Shown here: in pieces, positions 7,117 through 16,967 of the stretch | Layout of the letters: the number at the start of each line of letters is the position of its first letter | How positions within the stretch are numbered: the stretch's first letter is position 1 | Assembly: GCF_031127815.1 (NCBI RefSeq) | Contig: NZ_JARXHY010000013.1 | Location: 62,001-126,000, forward strand | Length of the DNA: 64,000 bases | DNA from: Pelagicoccus sp. SDUM812003 | Lineage (GTDB): Bacteria > Verrucomicrobiota > Verrucomicrobiia > Opitutales > Opitutaceae | Direction: 5' to 3' | Notes under the pieces: model-generated | What the model was told of the DNA's origin: nothing | Databases searched by the model: none | The model's input: only the letters and a program-made list of their open reading frames with translations | Translations under genes and position numbers: made by a program

Positions 7117-9768
7117 ATGTTCTCTTACCATATACCCGTTCCCGGCAGGGGGTCGGTCGCTATCAGGTGGCCGGGTTTCTCGCGCTGCCTTATTCGTCTT
7201 TCGTCCCGATCCAGTCAGGTCGCGAGACGAAGTCTGTTGCCCAGCTTGATTGCAATCGCCTGTAGTTGCTTTTCCCAGACGAAGGACTTTTATCCGAGTT
7301 CCAAGCATGGCGGAAACTACATGTACAACTTCTACCTTCCGCCCGCCCCGAGCTCAACCCCATGGGCCCCTGCATGGCACCCGGATGGGTCCGCCATCAC
7401 GGTGGGAATGTCTGGCTCCATCTGGAATGTCGACCCCTCTAGCGGAGTCGCGACGGAGCTGACGCGGAGCGAAACGTATCACTCGTCCCCCGATTGGTCG
7501 CCCGACGGTCGCTGGCTCGTTTACGTGGCCAACGACGGCGAAAAGACCATTCAGCTGGAACTGCTGGACACGGAATCGGGCAAGGTGACGAAACTGACGG
7601 ACGACGAGCATTTGTATTTGGATCCGGTCTTTTCGCCGGACGGAAGCAAGCTCGCTTACGTTTCGAATCAGCCATCGGGCTACTTCAATGTCTTCGTTCG
7701 CTCCTTGGGAGAGGGAGCGTGGCAGGGGGAAGCGATTCCGATAACTTACGACAATAGCTATGCGAACAGCCGCTTGTATTTCGGGGAATGGGATATGCAC
7801 ATTTCTCCCACGTGGACTCCGAATGGAGAGTTCCTGCTGCTGGTGTCGAACCGAGACGTGCCCCTGGGATCGGGAAACGTTCTGAAGGTGCCGGCTGAAG
7901 AAAGAGGTATCGATAGAGCGGATACCGTTCTTCGTGAGCAAACGCTCTATCGCACCAAACCGGATGTTTCGATCGATGGAAAACGCTTCGTCTATGCTTC
8001 CACCTCGGGAGCGGCGGACCAGTTCAACAATCTCTATGTGCAGCCGGTTGATGGCGGCTATCCCTACAAACTGACGTTCCTGGAGAACGACGCCTTTCAT
8101 CCGCGTTGGTCGCCGGACGGGGAATGGATCGCTTACATCGACAACCGCGATGGATTGCCGCAGCTGGCGCTTCTGGAAACCTATGGCGGCAAAAACAAGG
8201 TTATCGAAATCACCGAACGCAACTGGAAGGAACCGATGGCGACGCTCAAGTTGCGCACGGTTGACGAGGACACGGGGAAGCTGATGGGCACGCGGGCGCT
8301 GATCACGGCGTCGGATGGGAAGTTCTACGCTCCGAGCGACGCCTACGCTCGAATTGGCCGGGCAGGGGATCGAGTATTTCACCACGAGGGAGTCTTCGAA
8401 GTGGACCTGCCCGCAGGAAAGACGGAGCTCTATTTTGTCAGGGGATTTGAATACGAACCCGAAAAGCTGGAGCTTTCCCTCGCTCCGGGAGAAGTTTTAG
8501 AACGGACCGTGACGCTGAATCGATTCGCCGATCTGGAGAAAGAAGGTTGGTATAGCGGATCGACCCATTCGCACGTCAACTACGGGGCGAATCTGCTCAA
8601 CTCGCTTGAGAATCTCATGATGATGACCTCGGCGGAGGATGCCGACATCGCGGTAGACCAGATCGCCAACAAGGACAATCGCGTGCTCGATTATCACTTC
8701 TTCGAACCAGGAGGAAAGGAACACTCGAGCTCCCGCGACGATGTGCTCGTGGTGGCGGCTCAGGAATACCGACCACCGTTTTGGGGACATGTCTTCATGA
8801 TTGGACTAGAGGAGCATCTGATTTCTCCCTACCTCACGGGCTACGAAGCTACGGGGGTGGAAAGTCTGTATCCAAGCAATACGGACATGTTCCGAAAAGC
8901 GAAACGGCAAGGCGCGTTGACCGGTTTCGTGCATCCATTCTCGGGTGAAAGCGACCCTTTGCAAGGTAAGCTGGGCCATGGCAAGGCGTTCATGGTGGAC
9001 GCTGCCTTGGGTACGACGGACGCCTTGGAATGGTCGCGAGCCCAGAACTCTGGCTTTTTCCCGCTGTATTCGGTTTGGAACAACGGACTCCGGGTAGCGG
9101 CGGTCGGGGGCGAGGATTCGCTGAGCGATCTGCATCAAACCGCTTTGATTGCGACCATGCGCACCTTCGCTTATTTAGGTGACCAGGAAATGACCTTGCG
9201 AAACTGGCTCGAGGCGATTCGAAAGGGGCATGTCTTCGTCTCCAACGGACCGCTGATGGATATGACCATCGAAGGAAAGTTGCCCGGTCAGCAGATCGAT
9301 CTCGAGCGTTCGGGAAACTCGGTTACCCTCAAGGCGAGCGTAGAGTCGATCGTGCCGCTCGAAACGTTTTACCTTATTCAGGACGGGGAGGTGATCGAGG
9401 AAATCGCCTTCGATGGAGATCGTCGTTCCTTGCAGATCGAACGCGAAATCGAAGTCAGTCAGAGTGGTTGGATACATGTGAAAGCTCAGGGAAGCAGCGA
9501 CGAGCGCTTTCCCTTGGACGCCCGTTACGCCCAAGGCTTTACCAACCCCGTTTGGATCGAAGTGGCCGGCCAGCCAATTCGTGATGCCGCCTCCGCCCAG
9601 TACTCCCTCGATTGGATAGACAAGTTGGAAACGATGGCTCTGGAGTGGCCGGATTGGCGATCGCAGAAAGAGATCGATCATGTGCTTTCGCAGTTTGAAG
9701 AAGCGCGTGAGATCTACCGGACTCGCATGAAGGAAGACCAGGCATCAAAGGCCTTGGCTACGAAATAA
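7117..9768 (+). CDS. TolB-type beta-propeller fused to CehA/McbA-family metallohydrolase domain, exported
   Basis: The 883-residue protein has two parts. Residues about 85-370 carry repeated propeller blades with DWSPDGRWLVYVAN, VFSPDGSKLAYVSN and RWSPDGEWIAYIDN, as in TolB/WD40-like PD40 repeats. Residues about 390-800 form a PHP-like metallohydrolase: GSTHSHVNYG gives the first H-x-H metal site, followed by VVAAQEYRP and TGFVHPFSG. CehA itself is a carbaryl (carbamate) hydrolase. The start is uncertain: ATG 7117 gives a long leader before the hydrophobic LLPSLIAIACSC, and TTG 7237 would give a compact signal peptide. The distance from the leader motif favours 7117. It heads the plus-strand group that includes an amidase and a molybdenum enzyme. 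Confidence 0.8.
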   Translation: MFSYHIPVPGRGSVAIRWPGFSRCLIRLSSRSSQVARRSLLPSLIAIACSCFSQTKDFYPSSKHGGNYMYNFYLPPAPSSTPWAPAWHPDGSAITVGMSGSIWNVDPSSGVATELTRSETYHSSPDWSPDGRWLVYVANDGEKTIQLELLDTESGKVTKLTDDEHLYLDPVFSPDGSKLAYVSNQPSGYFNVFVRSLGEGAWQGEAIPITYDNSYANSRLYFGEWDMHISPTWTPNGEFLLLVSNRDVPLGSGNVLKVPAEERGIDRADTVLREQTLYRTKPDVSIDGKRFVYASTSGAADQFNNLYVQPVDGGYPYKLTFLENDAFHPRWSPDGEWIAYIDNRDGLPQLALLETYGGKNKVIEITERNWKEPMATLKLRTVDEDTGKLMGTRALITASDGKFYAPSDAYARIGRAGDRVFHHEGVFEVDLPAGKTELYFVRGFEYEPEKLELSLAPGEVLERTVTLNRFADLEKEGWYSGSTHSHVNYGANLLNSLENLMMMTSAEDADIAVDQIANKDNRVLDYHFFEPGGKEHSSSRDDVLVVAAQEYRPPFWGHVFMIGLEEHLISPYLTGYEATGVESLYPSNTDMFRKAKRQGALTGFVHPFSGESDPLQGKLGHGKAFMVDAALGTTDALEWSRAQNSGFFPLYSVWNNGLRVAAVGGEDSLSDLHQTALIATMRTFAYLGDQEMTLRNWLEAIRKGHVFVSNGPLMDMTIEGKLPGQQIDLERSGNSVTLKASVESIVPLETFYLIQDGEVIEEIAFDGDRRSLQIEREIEVSQSGWIHVKAQGSSDERFPLDARYAQGFTNPVWIEVAGQPIRDAASAQYSLDWIDKLETMALEWPDWRSQKEIDHVLSQFEEAREIYRTRMKEDQASKALATK

Positions 9769-9788
9769 TCCCGATCACCCAGCAAACC

Positions 9789-11744
9789 ATGCAAAACCTT
9801 CCGAGTATTCATTTATCAAAGACACGGGTGCGTAGCGTATTGGCGCTTCTAGGGCTGCTATCCATCGCTAGCCTTTCAAGAGCGAATGGCGGTTTCGAGC
9901 CGCACGAAGCCACAATTGCCGATGTGCATGCAGCGATTCAAGAAGGGCGGGCTACCTCACGCGAGATCGTGGAATCCTACCTTCGACGGATTCAGGCCTA
10001 CAATGGCGTGTGCGTCGAAGAGCCGGATGGGATTCTTGGATACGTCATTCCCATTCCGAACGCGGGTCAGATCAATGCCCTGAGCACGCTCAACCTTCGG
10101 CCGGCGTCTCGCCAAGCGTGGGGTTTCGATGAGCGCAAGGCTCGCTCGATGACGGATTTGGTGGATGACGATCCGAACATGCCGGATGCCCTGGAGGTGG
10201 CCGATCAGCTTGATGAGCACTTCGCCCGGACAGGCGAATTGATCGGACCGCTTCACGGAGTGGTGATCGCGATCAAGGACCAGTACGATACTTTCGATCT
10301 GCGCACAACCGCAGGCGCGGATGCGTTTTATGCCAATGACCGCCCACCGGAGGACGCCAATTTCGTGAAACGGCTTCGCGCGGCAGGAGCGATCATTCTG
10401 GCGAAGTCTAACCTGGGTGAATACGCGTCGCCGCAAGCTCGTAGTTCCTTTGGAGGTACGTTTGGAAATCCCTATGCGACGGACCGCTATCCCGGAGGTT
10501 CCAGTGGTGGATCGGGAAGCTCGGTGGCGGCCAGCCTGGTGACCGTTGCTATCGCCGAGGAAACGGGAGCTAGCATCCGCACTCCCGCTCGGATGAACAA
10601 TTTGGTTGGCATCGCCCCCACGCAGGAGCTGGTATCTCGTCACGGCATGATGGGGGCCGGAATGAATACGCGGACCGGTCCCATCGCTCGCACCGTCGAG
10701 GATGCGGCGATCGTTTTGGATGTGATTGCTGGATACGATCCCGACGACGAGTTGACAGCGTTCAGCGTTGGGAGACTGCCCGATGAACCGTATGTATCCT
10801 TTGCTCGCAATCCGAGCTTGCAAGGAGTGCGGATCGCGGTGGTGCGCGAGTTTATGGATCGCAGCTTGTTCACGGTGGCCGACGAGCAGAGCATCGCTCT
10901 TGTCGAGCAAGCGATCGAGGACTTGAAGGAGCTGGGAGCTACGGTTTTGGACCCTGGCGAAGGCGGCAGTCTTTTCCAGCCGTATATCGATCGGTATTTC
11001 CCTCGTGGAGACAACGCCCTTTTCACGGCTCAGTATCCGGAGCGCTTTCCAGTGAACGCTGAGGGCCAGCCGACCAGCGATCACTTGAAGGAATTGGTGT
11101 CGTTGAATGAAACGCCTTTCACGGGACCGACCATGAGAAGTTTCGGTCCAGCGCCCACCGAGGGCGAAAGTCGGTATTGGCTGGAGACCTACTTGCAGCG
11201 TCGGGGAGATGAAAACATCAAGTCGATCGCTGACCTCATCACCAAAGCCCGCTTTTTCAGAGACGACCGTTTTATCGATCGTCAAGCCGCGTTGATCGAG
11301 CGTTCGAAGGACACGACCCTTGATACGCGAAATAGAATGCAGCGGCGCTTCGCCATTCAGCAAGCCGTCTTGCAGGCGATGGCCGATCTGGATATCGACG
11401 CCTTGGTCTATCCGACTGGAAATATTCCATCTCCTATTTTGGGCGCTCCCAACGAACCGAATAAGAACGGACGATCTGGGCGTTCTTCCTGGAATATCTT
11501 AGGGCAAAATGGATTTGCCGCGATCTCCATGCCGGCAGGGTTCACCACCGAGGTCTACGACCGTATAGAGGATCCTGATACGCCGGGAGAAACCATTCTC
11601 GTCGGTCCGGTGCCAGCGAAGTTGCCTGTCGGAGTGGACTTTCTTGGGCGGCCATTTTCCGAGCCCTTGCTCATCCGCATCGCCGCTGCCTATGAAGCAG
11701 GCACCGGACACCGTGAACCGCCCGAAGGCTTTCCTGCTTTATAG
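9789..11744 (+). CDS. amidase-signature hydrolase AM1, exported, long form
   Basis: This is the only amidase of the locus on the plus strand and, at 651 residues, the longest. Residues 1-32 are a Sec signal peptide. The Ser-cisSer-Lys triad is complete: Lys163 in AIKDQYDT, Ser238 in PGGSSGGSGSS and Ser262 in ETGASIRTP. A segment of about 65 residues (75-140, with VIPIPNAGQINALSTLNLRP) is absent from the other copies and probably shapes the substrate pocket. The C-terminal part also has extra sequence around VYDRIEDPDTPGETILVGP. It starts 20 bases after the CehA/McbA-type gene and is likely co-transcribed with it. The substrate is unknown. It is a different subfamily from the minus-strand array. 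Confidence 0.9.
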   Translation: MQNLPSIHLSKTRVRSVLALLGLLSIASLSRANGGFEPHEATIADVHAAIQEGRATSREIVESYLRRIQAYNGVCVEEPDGILGYVIPIPNAGQINALSTLNLRPASRQAWGFDERKARSMTDLVDDDPNMPDALEVADQLDEHFARTGELIGPLHGVVIAIKDQYDTFDLRTTAGADAFYANDRPPEDANFVKRLRAAGAIILAKSNLGEYASPQARSSFGGTFGNPYATDRYPGGSSGGSGSSVAASLVTVAIAEETGASIRTPARMNNLVGIAPTQELVSRHGMMGAGMNTRTGPIARTVEDAAIVLDVIAGYDPDDELTAFSVGRLPDEPYVSFARNPSLQGVRIAVVREFMDRSLFTVADEQSIALVEQAIEDLKELGATVLDPGEGGSLFQPYIDRYFPRGDNALFTAQYPERFPVNAEGQPTSDHLKELVSLNETPFTGPTMRSFGPAPTEGESRYWLETYLQRRGDENIKSIADLITKARFFRDDRFIDRQAALIERSKDTTLDTRNRMQRRFAIQQAVLQAMADLDIDALVYPTGNIPSPILGAPNEPNKNGRSGRSSWNILGQNGFAAISMPAGFTTEVYDRIEDPDTPGETILVGPVPAKLPVGVDFLGRPFSEPLLIRIAAAYEAGTGHREPPEGFPAL

Positions 11745-11787
11745 GGGGCTTTTGACCTCCCGACAAAAACAGTTACCCTATCAGTAT

Positions 11788-14055
11788 ATGGATCTTTCAG
11801 AAATCGACCCCATCACCTTTCCTCCAAACGAGACGAGCGCGCCGGCATTGGATCGACGGTCCTTTCTCAAGCGGGTGAGTCTAGCTGGTGGAGGGATCGC
11901 CCTTGCTCTGATGGTGCCCAAGGTTACGTTTGCCAGCGCATTTGTAGGATCGAAGGACGCGGCGAGCGGCGCCGACTTTTCGCCAAACCTGTTCGTGAGC
12001 ATTAGCCCGGAGGGAAAGATCGAAATCATCGCGTCCAATCCAGAATGCGGGCAAGGTACGAAAACCTCCCTGCCCATGATCATCGCGGAGGAGCTCGACG
12101 TGGCGTGGGAGCAAGTCACTGTCACCCAAGGCGATCTTAACGAGGACTACGGCCGCCAAGTGGCGGGAGGAAGCCGAGCCACGCCCACGCATTACGAGCC
12201 GTACCGCATCCTTGGCGCCAGCGCGCGGGTTATGCTAGTGAGGGCGGCGGCGGAGCGTTGGAACGTCCCGTATGAAGAATTGGATACGGATGGACGTGGG
12301 CAAGTGAGGCATTCGAAGTCGGGAAAGGTCGCGACCTACGGTGACCTGGCGATGGAGGCATCGAACGTAGCGGTGCCGGATCCGTCCCAGCTCCGACTGA
12401 AGGAGCCGCAAGCGTTTAACATTTTGGGAAAGCGAATCAGCGGAGTGGACAACCGCGCCCTGGTGACGGGGAAACCCTTGTTCGGGATCGACGTTCGTCG
12501 GCCCCAACAGAAAGTAGCCTGCTTCGTCAGGTGTCCGGTGTTCAATGGCACGCTGCGGTCCGCGAAACTCGACAAAGCTCGGTCCGCGGCGGGCGTTTTG
12601 AAGGTGTTCGAGATTTCGGTGAAAGGGGTGGCTTCGGGAGTGGTCGTCGTCGCTGAGACTACTTGGCAAGCGATGAAGGCTAGAGAGCTCTTGGAACTCG
12701 ACTGGGATGAAGGGCGAACTTCCCAAGAGTCTGATCAGACGTTTTATCGCTATGCGGAAGAGGCTTGGCAAAAAGGCGACGGGGGAGAGGTCTTGCGAAA
12801 TGATGGGAATTTCGAGAGCGCATTCACTCAGAAAGACGCGATTGGAATCGAGGCGCGCTATCAGTATCCATTTATCTCGCACGCGAATTTGGAGCCGCAG
12901 AATACCGTGGCGCTTTTTGACAAAGGGCGGGTTGAAATCTGGTCGCCTTCGCAGGCTCCGGAACGAGGCCGCAACGACGTGGCTCGCGTTCTGGAGATTG
13001 ATCCTGAAGCGGTGACGGTGCATCTAACGCGGATCGGTGGGGGATTCGGCAGGCGTTTGCGAAACGATTTCATGGTAGAGGCGGCGGTCATCGCGCGGGA
13101 GATGCCCGGCATCCCCATCCAGCTTTTGTGGACGCGGGAAGACGACATGCAGCACGACTGGTATCGTCCCGCGGGCTATCACTCTTTTCGCGGAGCGGTC
13201 GATCCCCAGGGAAAACTCGTTGCTTGGAGCGACCATTTCGTGACCTTTTCCGATGGATACGAAACCTCTCAGGTGTCAGGCGTCGCTCGCCTGCGGACCG
13301 ACGAGTTCCCCAGTCAGCTCGTGCCCAATTGCTTGATACGACAAGAACCGATGCAGCATGGCATCCCTTTGGGCCCGTATCGCGCTCCGCGAGCGAATGC
13401 CCAGTGTTTCGCCCAGCAGAGCTTTATGGACGAACTTGCCCATGCCGCAGGTCGGGATCCCGTCGCTTTTCGGCTCGACCTGCTAGGAGACGCGAGGATT
13501 CTGCCAGCGGAGAACCCGCGTTCGCCGGACTTCGACACCGGACGCATGGCAGGCGTCGTTAGGCTGGCGGCCGAGAAGTCCAATTGGGGAGCAACCCTTC
13601 CTAAAGGAAAGGGAAGAGGAATCGCGTTTCGATTCAGTCACCTTGGATACGCAGCGATCGTCGCTCAAGTCGATGTTTCCAAAGAAGGAAAGCTGACGGT
13701 GGAGCGTGTGGTGGTGGCGGTCGATGTGGGACGTCAGATTGTGAACCGCAGTGGAGCTGAAAACCAGGCGGAAGGCTGCGTTTGCGATGCTTTGAGCTCC
13801 ACGCTGATGCAGGAGATCACCATCGAGGGAGGCAGAGTCGAACAAAGCGGCTTTGAGGACATGCCATTGCTGCGTATCGATCAGGCTCCCATGAAGATCG
13901 AAACGCATTTTCTGATCACGGACAATCCGCCAACCGGGCTGGGCGAGCCGGTCTTTCCTCCGGTTCCGCCCGCTTTGACCAACGCGATTTTCGCAGCCAC
14001 CGGAAAACGGATACGCCGTCTCCCCTTGTCGAAGGAGGACCTAAGCTGGGGTTAG
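11788..14055 (+). CDS. molybdopterin-binding oxidoreductase subunit, isoquinoline 1-oxidoreductase beta type, Tat-exported
   Basis: Starting at ATG 11788 the protein has 755 residues; an upstream in-frame ATG inside the amidase gene is rejected. A twin-arginine signal [15 protein letters not shown] lies at about residues 22-36, so the folded cofactor-bearing enzyme should reach the periplasm. Molybdenum-cofactor motifs include [26 protein letters not shown] and [19 protein letters not shown], where the Glu of GEP corresponds to the catalytic Glu of the xanthine oxidase family. This type normally pairs with a small [2Fe-2S] subunit (IorA), but none is found on either side. It follows amidase AM1 by 43 bases. 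Hydroxylation of an N-heterocycle or an aldehyde is possible. Confidence 0.88.
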   Translation: MDLSEIDPITFPPNETSAPALDRRSFLKRVSLAGGGIALALMVPKVTFASAFVGSKDAASGADFSPNLFVSISPEGKIEIIASNPECGQGTKTSLPMIIAEELDVAWEQVTVTQGDLNEDYGRQVAGGSRATPTHYEPYRILGASARVMLVRAAAERWNVPYEELDTDGRGQVRHSKSGKVATYGDLAMEASNVAVPDPSQLRLKEPQAFNILGKRISGVDNRALVTGKPLFGIDVRRPQQKVACFVRCPVFNGTLRSAKLDKARSAAGVLKVFEISVKGVASGVVVVAETTWQAMKARELLELDWDEGRTSQESDQTFYRYAEEAWQKGDGGEVLRNDGNFESAFTQKDAIGIEARYQYPFISHANLEPQNTVALFDKGRVEIWSPSQAPERGRNDVARVLEIDPEAVTVHLTRIGGGFGRRLRNDFMVEAAVIAREMPGIPIQLLWTREDDMQHDWYRPAGYHSFRGAVDPQGKLVAWSDHFVTFSDGYETSQVSGVARLRTDEFPSQLVPNCLIRQEPMQHGIPLGPYRAPRANAQCFAQQSFMDELAHAAGRDPVAFRLDLLGDARILPAENPRSPDFDTGRMAGVVRLAAEKSNWGATLPKGKGRGIAFRFSHLGYAAIVAQVDVSKEGKLTVERVVVAVDVGRQIVNRSGAENQAEGCVCDALSSTLMQEITIEGGRVEQSGFEDMPLLRIDQAPMKIETHFLITDNPPTGLGEPVFPPVPPALTNAIFAATGKRIRRLPLSKEDLSWG

Positions 14056-14232
14056 TCGTCCTTGTTCGTGGAGTAAGCTGGCAACGGACCGAAATCCGCG
14101 TGCAGCGGAGTGGTAGCGAGAAGAGCGAAGGCGACGCCCATCGAGCGAAGCGAACGGATGAGCACAAGGTGGCAGGCTCATCGGACTATGGATTGCTTGG
14201 TTTTGCTCGGGACCGAGAGGGCGAGGCGCTCG

Positions 14233-15849
14233 TTACTTTTCGTATTCGATCCATTCTCCCTTGAGCACGGGAGTGGTAGCGGGGAGTTTCCTCATGGGAT
14301 GAGCTTGTTCGTAGGCGTAGCAAAGGCCGATGAGCTTGCCCTCGTCGAACGGCTTTCCAAGAAACTCCAGTCCCACCGGCATGCCGTCGCTTTCCGTGAA
14401 TCCCGCGGGTACGGTGATGCCAGGAAAACCCGTCACGGTGCTCATGCGGGTGCCGCGTCCCATAACGTCGTAGTTGTTGTATTCGGCGCGAACCGCTCCG
14501 CCTTCGGGAACGGCCTGCTCGATGGTGTACGCAGGTTTGGTTTGGTAAGGGTAGATGATGGCATCGAGTTCGTAGTCGTCGTACCATGACAGAACGAGTC
14601 TCTTAAAGGCTTCGCGATTGCGAACGAAGTTGGCGTAGTTCTCGTTGAAATACATTGGCGGCTCTTCCAGAGCGCGTTCAAATCCCTCTTGCAGCTTGCC
14701 GAGGGCCAGTCCGCTGTCGGCGATATCCTTCAAGGTCTTGACGGGCACGTCCGGTCCGCGACCTGCCAGGTAGTGGTTCATGGCCTCCATACGTTCTCCG
14801 CGAGAACCGCTCACGGTGCGCAGCATTTTGAACATGTCTATTTCGCCCACCGGAAGCGGATCGATCAAGGTGGCGCCTTTTTCCGAGAGAGCCTCGATGG
14901 CAGCCTCAATTTGTGCGAGGGCCTCCTCGTCTTCCGGATCGCTGCCGAAATTTGCTCTCAACACGCCAATGCGGGCTCCGTTGAGGGCCTCTTCGTCGAG
15001 GTAGGAGAGGTATCCCTCTTTGGGCAGCTTGCCGATGCTAGCGATGGTGGTCAGATCGGCCGCGTCCATGCCGGCCATCCCATGTAGAACGATGGCAGCA
15101 TCAGTGACGCTACGAGCCATGGGGCCTGCTCGGTCCAGTATGATAGAACTGGGTACGATGCCGGCGCGGCTCACCAGACCGTTGGTGGAGGCGATGCCTA
15201 CCAGATTGTTTTTGGTAGAAGGATTGCGGATCGAGGAACCCGTTTCCGTGCCAAGGCCGACCTGTCCGAAGACGGCTGCGATCGCCGCGCCTGAGCCGGC
15301 GCTGGAGCCGCCCGGCACTTTTTCGAGATTGTAGGGATTGAGAACCTGTCCGCCGAGGCCGCTGGTGCCGCTGGAGCCACTGTTGAACTCGTCGAGGTTC
15401 GACTTGGCGAGGATGATGGCTCCCGCCTCTCGCAGACGACGAATGGTGAACGCATCACGAACCGGGACCGAGCCTTCGAGCCCTTTGAATCCGCCAGTGG
15501 TCGCTAGGTCCATGGTGTCGAAGTTGTCTTTCGGTATAATGGGAATGCCATGCAACAAGCTGCGCGGACCGCTCTTCTTGCGTTCAGCGTCAAGTTTCTT
15601 CGCTTCCGCGATGGCATCTTCGTTTAGCGTGAGCAGTGCGTTGAGAGAAGGACCCTTTTGGTCGTAGGCCTCGATGCGCTTGAGATACATCCGTATCAAC
15701 TTTTCCGAGGTCAAGGTCCCTTGATCAAAGGCATTCTGGATGTCCAGAATTGTCGCTTCGTGAAGAGGGATCTTAACCTTTTCCGCGTAGGCGGATACGA
15801 TCAGAAAAATGGATACGATGAATGAAGTGGCGAGTCGTGTACGGATCAT
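14233..15849 (-). CDS. amidase-signature hydrolase AM2, exported
   Basis: The 538-residue protein is the last gene of the minus-strand hydrolase array and runs convergently toward the molybdenum enzyme gene, with 177 bases between them. A Sec signal ends near residue 22 (VSAYA). The catalytic triad is Lys107 (PIIPKDNFDT), Ser182 (PGGSSAGSGAA) and Ser206 (ETGSSIRNP), with the 24-residue spacing between the two serines seen in fatty acid amide hydrolase. The conserved array signature EATILDIQNAFDQGTLTSEK is at residues 31-50. It lies 39 bases behind asparaginase-like ASP1. By motifs it belongs with AM10, AM11 and AM15. Confidence 0.92.
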   Translation of the reverse strand: MIRTRLATSFIVSIFLIVSAYAEKVKIPLHEATILDIQNAFDQGTLTSEKLIRMYLKRIEAYDQKGPSLNALLTLNEDAIAEAKKLDAERKKSGPRSLLHGIPIIPKDNFDTMDLATTGGFKGLEGSVPVRDAFTIRRLREAGAIILAKSNLDEFNSGSSGTSGLGGQVLNPYNLEKVPGGSSAGSGAAIAAVFGQVGLGTETGSSIRNPSTKNNLVGIASTNGLVSRAGIVPSSIILDRAGPMARSVTDAAIVLHGMAGMDAADLTTIASIGKLPKEGYLSYLDEEALNGARIGVLRANFGSDPEDEEALAQIEAAIEALSEKGATLIDPLPVGEIDMFKMLRTVSGSRGERMEAMNHYLAGRGPDVPVKTLKDIADSGLALGKLQEGFERALEEPPMYFNENYANFVRNREAFKRLVLSWYDDYELDAIIYPYQTKPAYTIEQAVPEGGAVRAEYNNYDVMGRGTRMSTVTGFPGITVPAGFTESDGMPVGLEFLGKPFDEGKLIGLCYAYEQAHPMRKLPATTPVLKGEWIEYEK

Positions 15850-15888
15850 GAATGGAGAAATCTCGGAGTTGGAAAAGGCGTTTTAAAA

Positions 15889-16953
15889 CTAGTACTGGTC
15901 GAAGATACGCTTCAGCTCTTCGCGATCGGTCTTGCCGCTGGCCACGGCGAGCATGAGCAGGATGCGAGCTTTGTGTGGGAGCAGATTGTCTCCCGCGACG
16001 ATGCCCGACTCCGTCATGCGCGAGCTTTCGATGACCCGACCGCTGCCGGTTCGTGAGGAAGCGATGACGGGTACGCCCTTGCTGATCGCGGCCTTGAAGG
16101 CGTCGCCTTGAGCGGGAGAGGCTCCCCCCGCTCCATGACCGGCGAGCACGAGGCCTTTCGCTCCGGCACCCACCACGAAATCCACGATGTCGCCAGAAGC
16201 GTCCGCGAAGGAAGGGATGACGTCAATGCGCGGGAATTCGGAAATGTCGCTGATATCGAATTCCGAAAGGTAGGTATGACGGCGAACGGGAGCGCGGAGA
16301 AAATGCACGCCGTCAGGATCGACGACGCCGAGGAAGCCGAGATCGCGCGATTGAAACGCTTCCACCTTGTAGGCGCTGGTCTTGGTGCCTTCGCGGGCGC
16401 TGTTGATCTGTTGGTTCATGCAGATGAAGACGCCCTTGCCACGAGCGTCGGGAGAGGCCGCGACTTGTACCGCGTTGTAGAAGTTCATGGGACCATCGGC
16501 GCTGATCGAAGTGGAAGGACGCTGCGCTCCCACGACAACGACCGGCTTGTCGGTTTGCACCGTGAGGTGGAGAAAGAACGCTGTCTCTTCCAGGGTATTG
16601 GTGCCGTGAGTTATCACGAATCCGGATACATCGGAGCGAAGCGCCTTTTCGTTGATCTTCTCGACCAGGCCCTTCCAGACCTCGGGCGTCATACTGGGGC
16701 TCCCGATGTTGGTATACTGTTCGGCTTCTAGGTTCGCTAGGTCCTTTACTTGAGGAATGAGATCGATGATTTCGGTGATGTCGAATCGCCCCGCGCGGTA
16801 GTCGTAGCGCGTCATGCGGGTGTCACCCTTGCTCTGAATAGTGCCGCCAGTCCCCAGTATCACAACGGTGGGTACAGCCGCGCTAGCGAGCGCGGCGAGC
16901 GAGAGGGTCGCAACAAGGGCGAGAGAAGAAGGAAAGAGTTTTTTGAATCGCAT
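15889..16953 (-). CDS. type II asparaginase-like amidohydrolase ASP1, exported
   Basis: The 354 residues match the length of E. coli AnsB plus a Sec signal (residues 1-26, ending ALASA). The first nucleophile motif LGTGGTIQS gives Thr38, and the second, THGTNTLEETAFFL, gives Thr118. Lys191 in AREGTKTS corresponds to AnsB Lys162. At the AnsB Asp90 position there is Asn119, and Gln59 is replaced by Pro86 (NIGSPSM). Both residues contact the substrate amino group in AnsB, so a substrate other than free L-asparagine is likely. The C-terminus LKRIFDQY is typical of the family. It is 14 bases behind ASP2 and probably tetrameric and periplasmic. Confidence 0.9.
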   Translation of the reverse strand: MRFKKLFPSSLALVATLSLAALASAAVPTVVILGTGGTIQSKGDTRMTRYDYRAGRFDITEIIDLIPQVKDLANLEAEQYTNIGSPSMTPEVWKGLVEKINEKALRSDVSGFVITHGTNTLEETAFFLHLTVQTDKPVVVVGAQRPSTSISADGPMNFYNAVQVAASPDARGKGVFICMNQQINSAREGTKTSAYKVEAFQSRDLGFLGVVDPDGVHFLRAPVRRHTYLSEFDISDISEFPRIDVIPSFADASGDIVDFVVGAGAKGLVLAGHGAGGASPAQGDAFKAAISKGVPVIASSRTGSGRVIESSRMTESGIVAGDNLLPHKARILLMLAVASGKTDREELKRIFDQY

Positions 16954-16967
16954 ATCGGTTCGCTTTC

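Noticed and set aside
9957-11363. 468-codon open frame on the minus strand
   Set aside because: Fully antisense to amidase AM1; composition rich in Arg, His and Ser with no motif.
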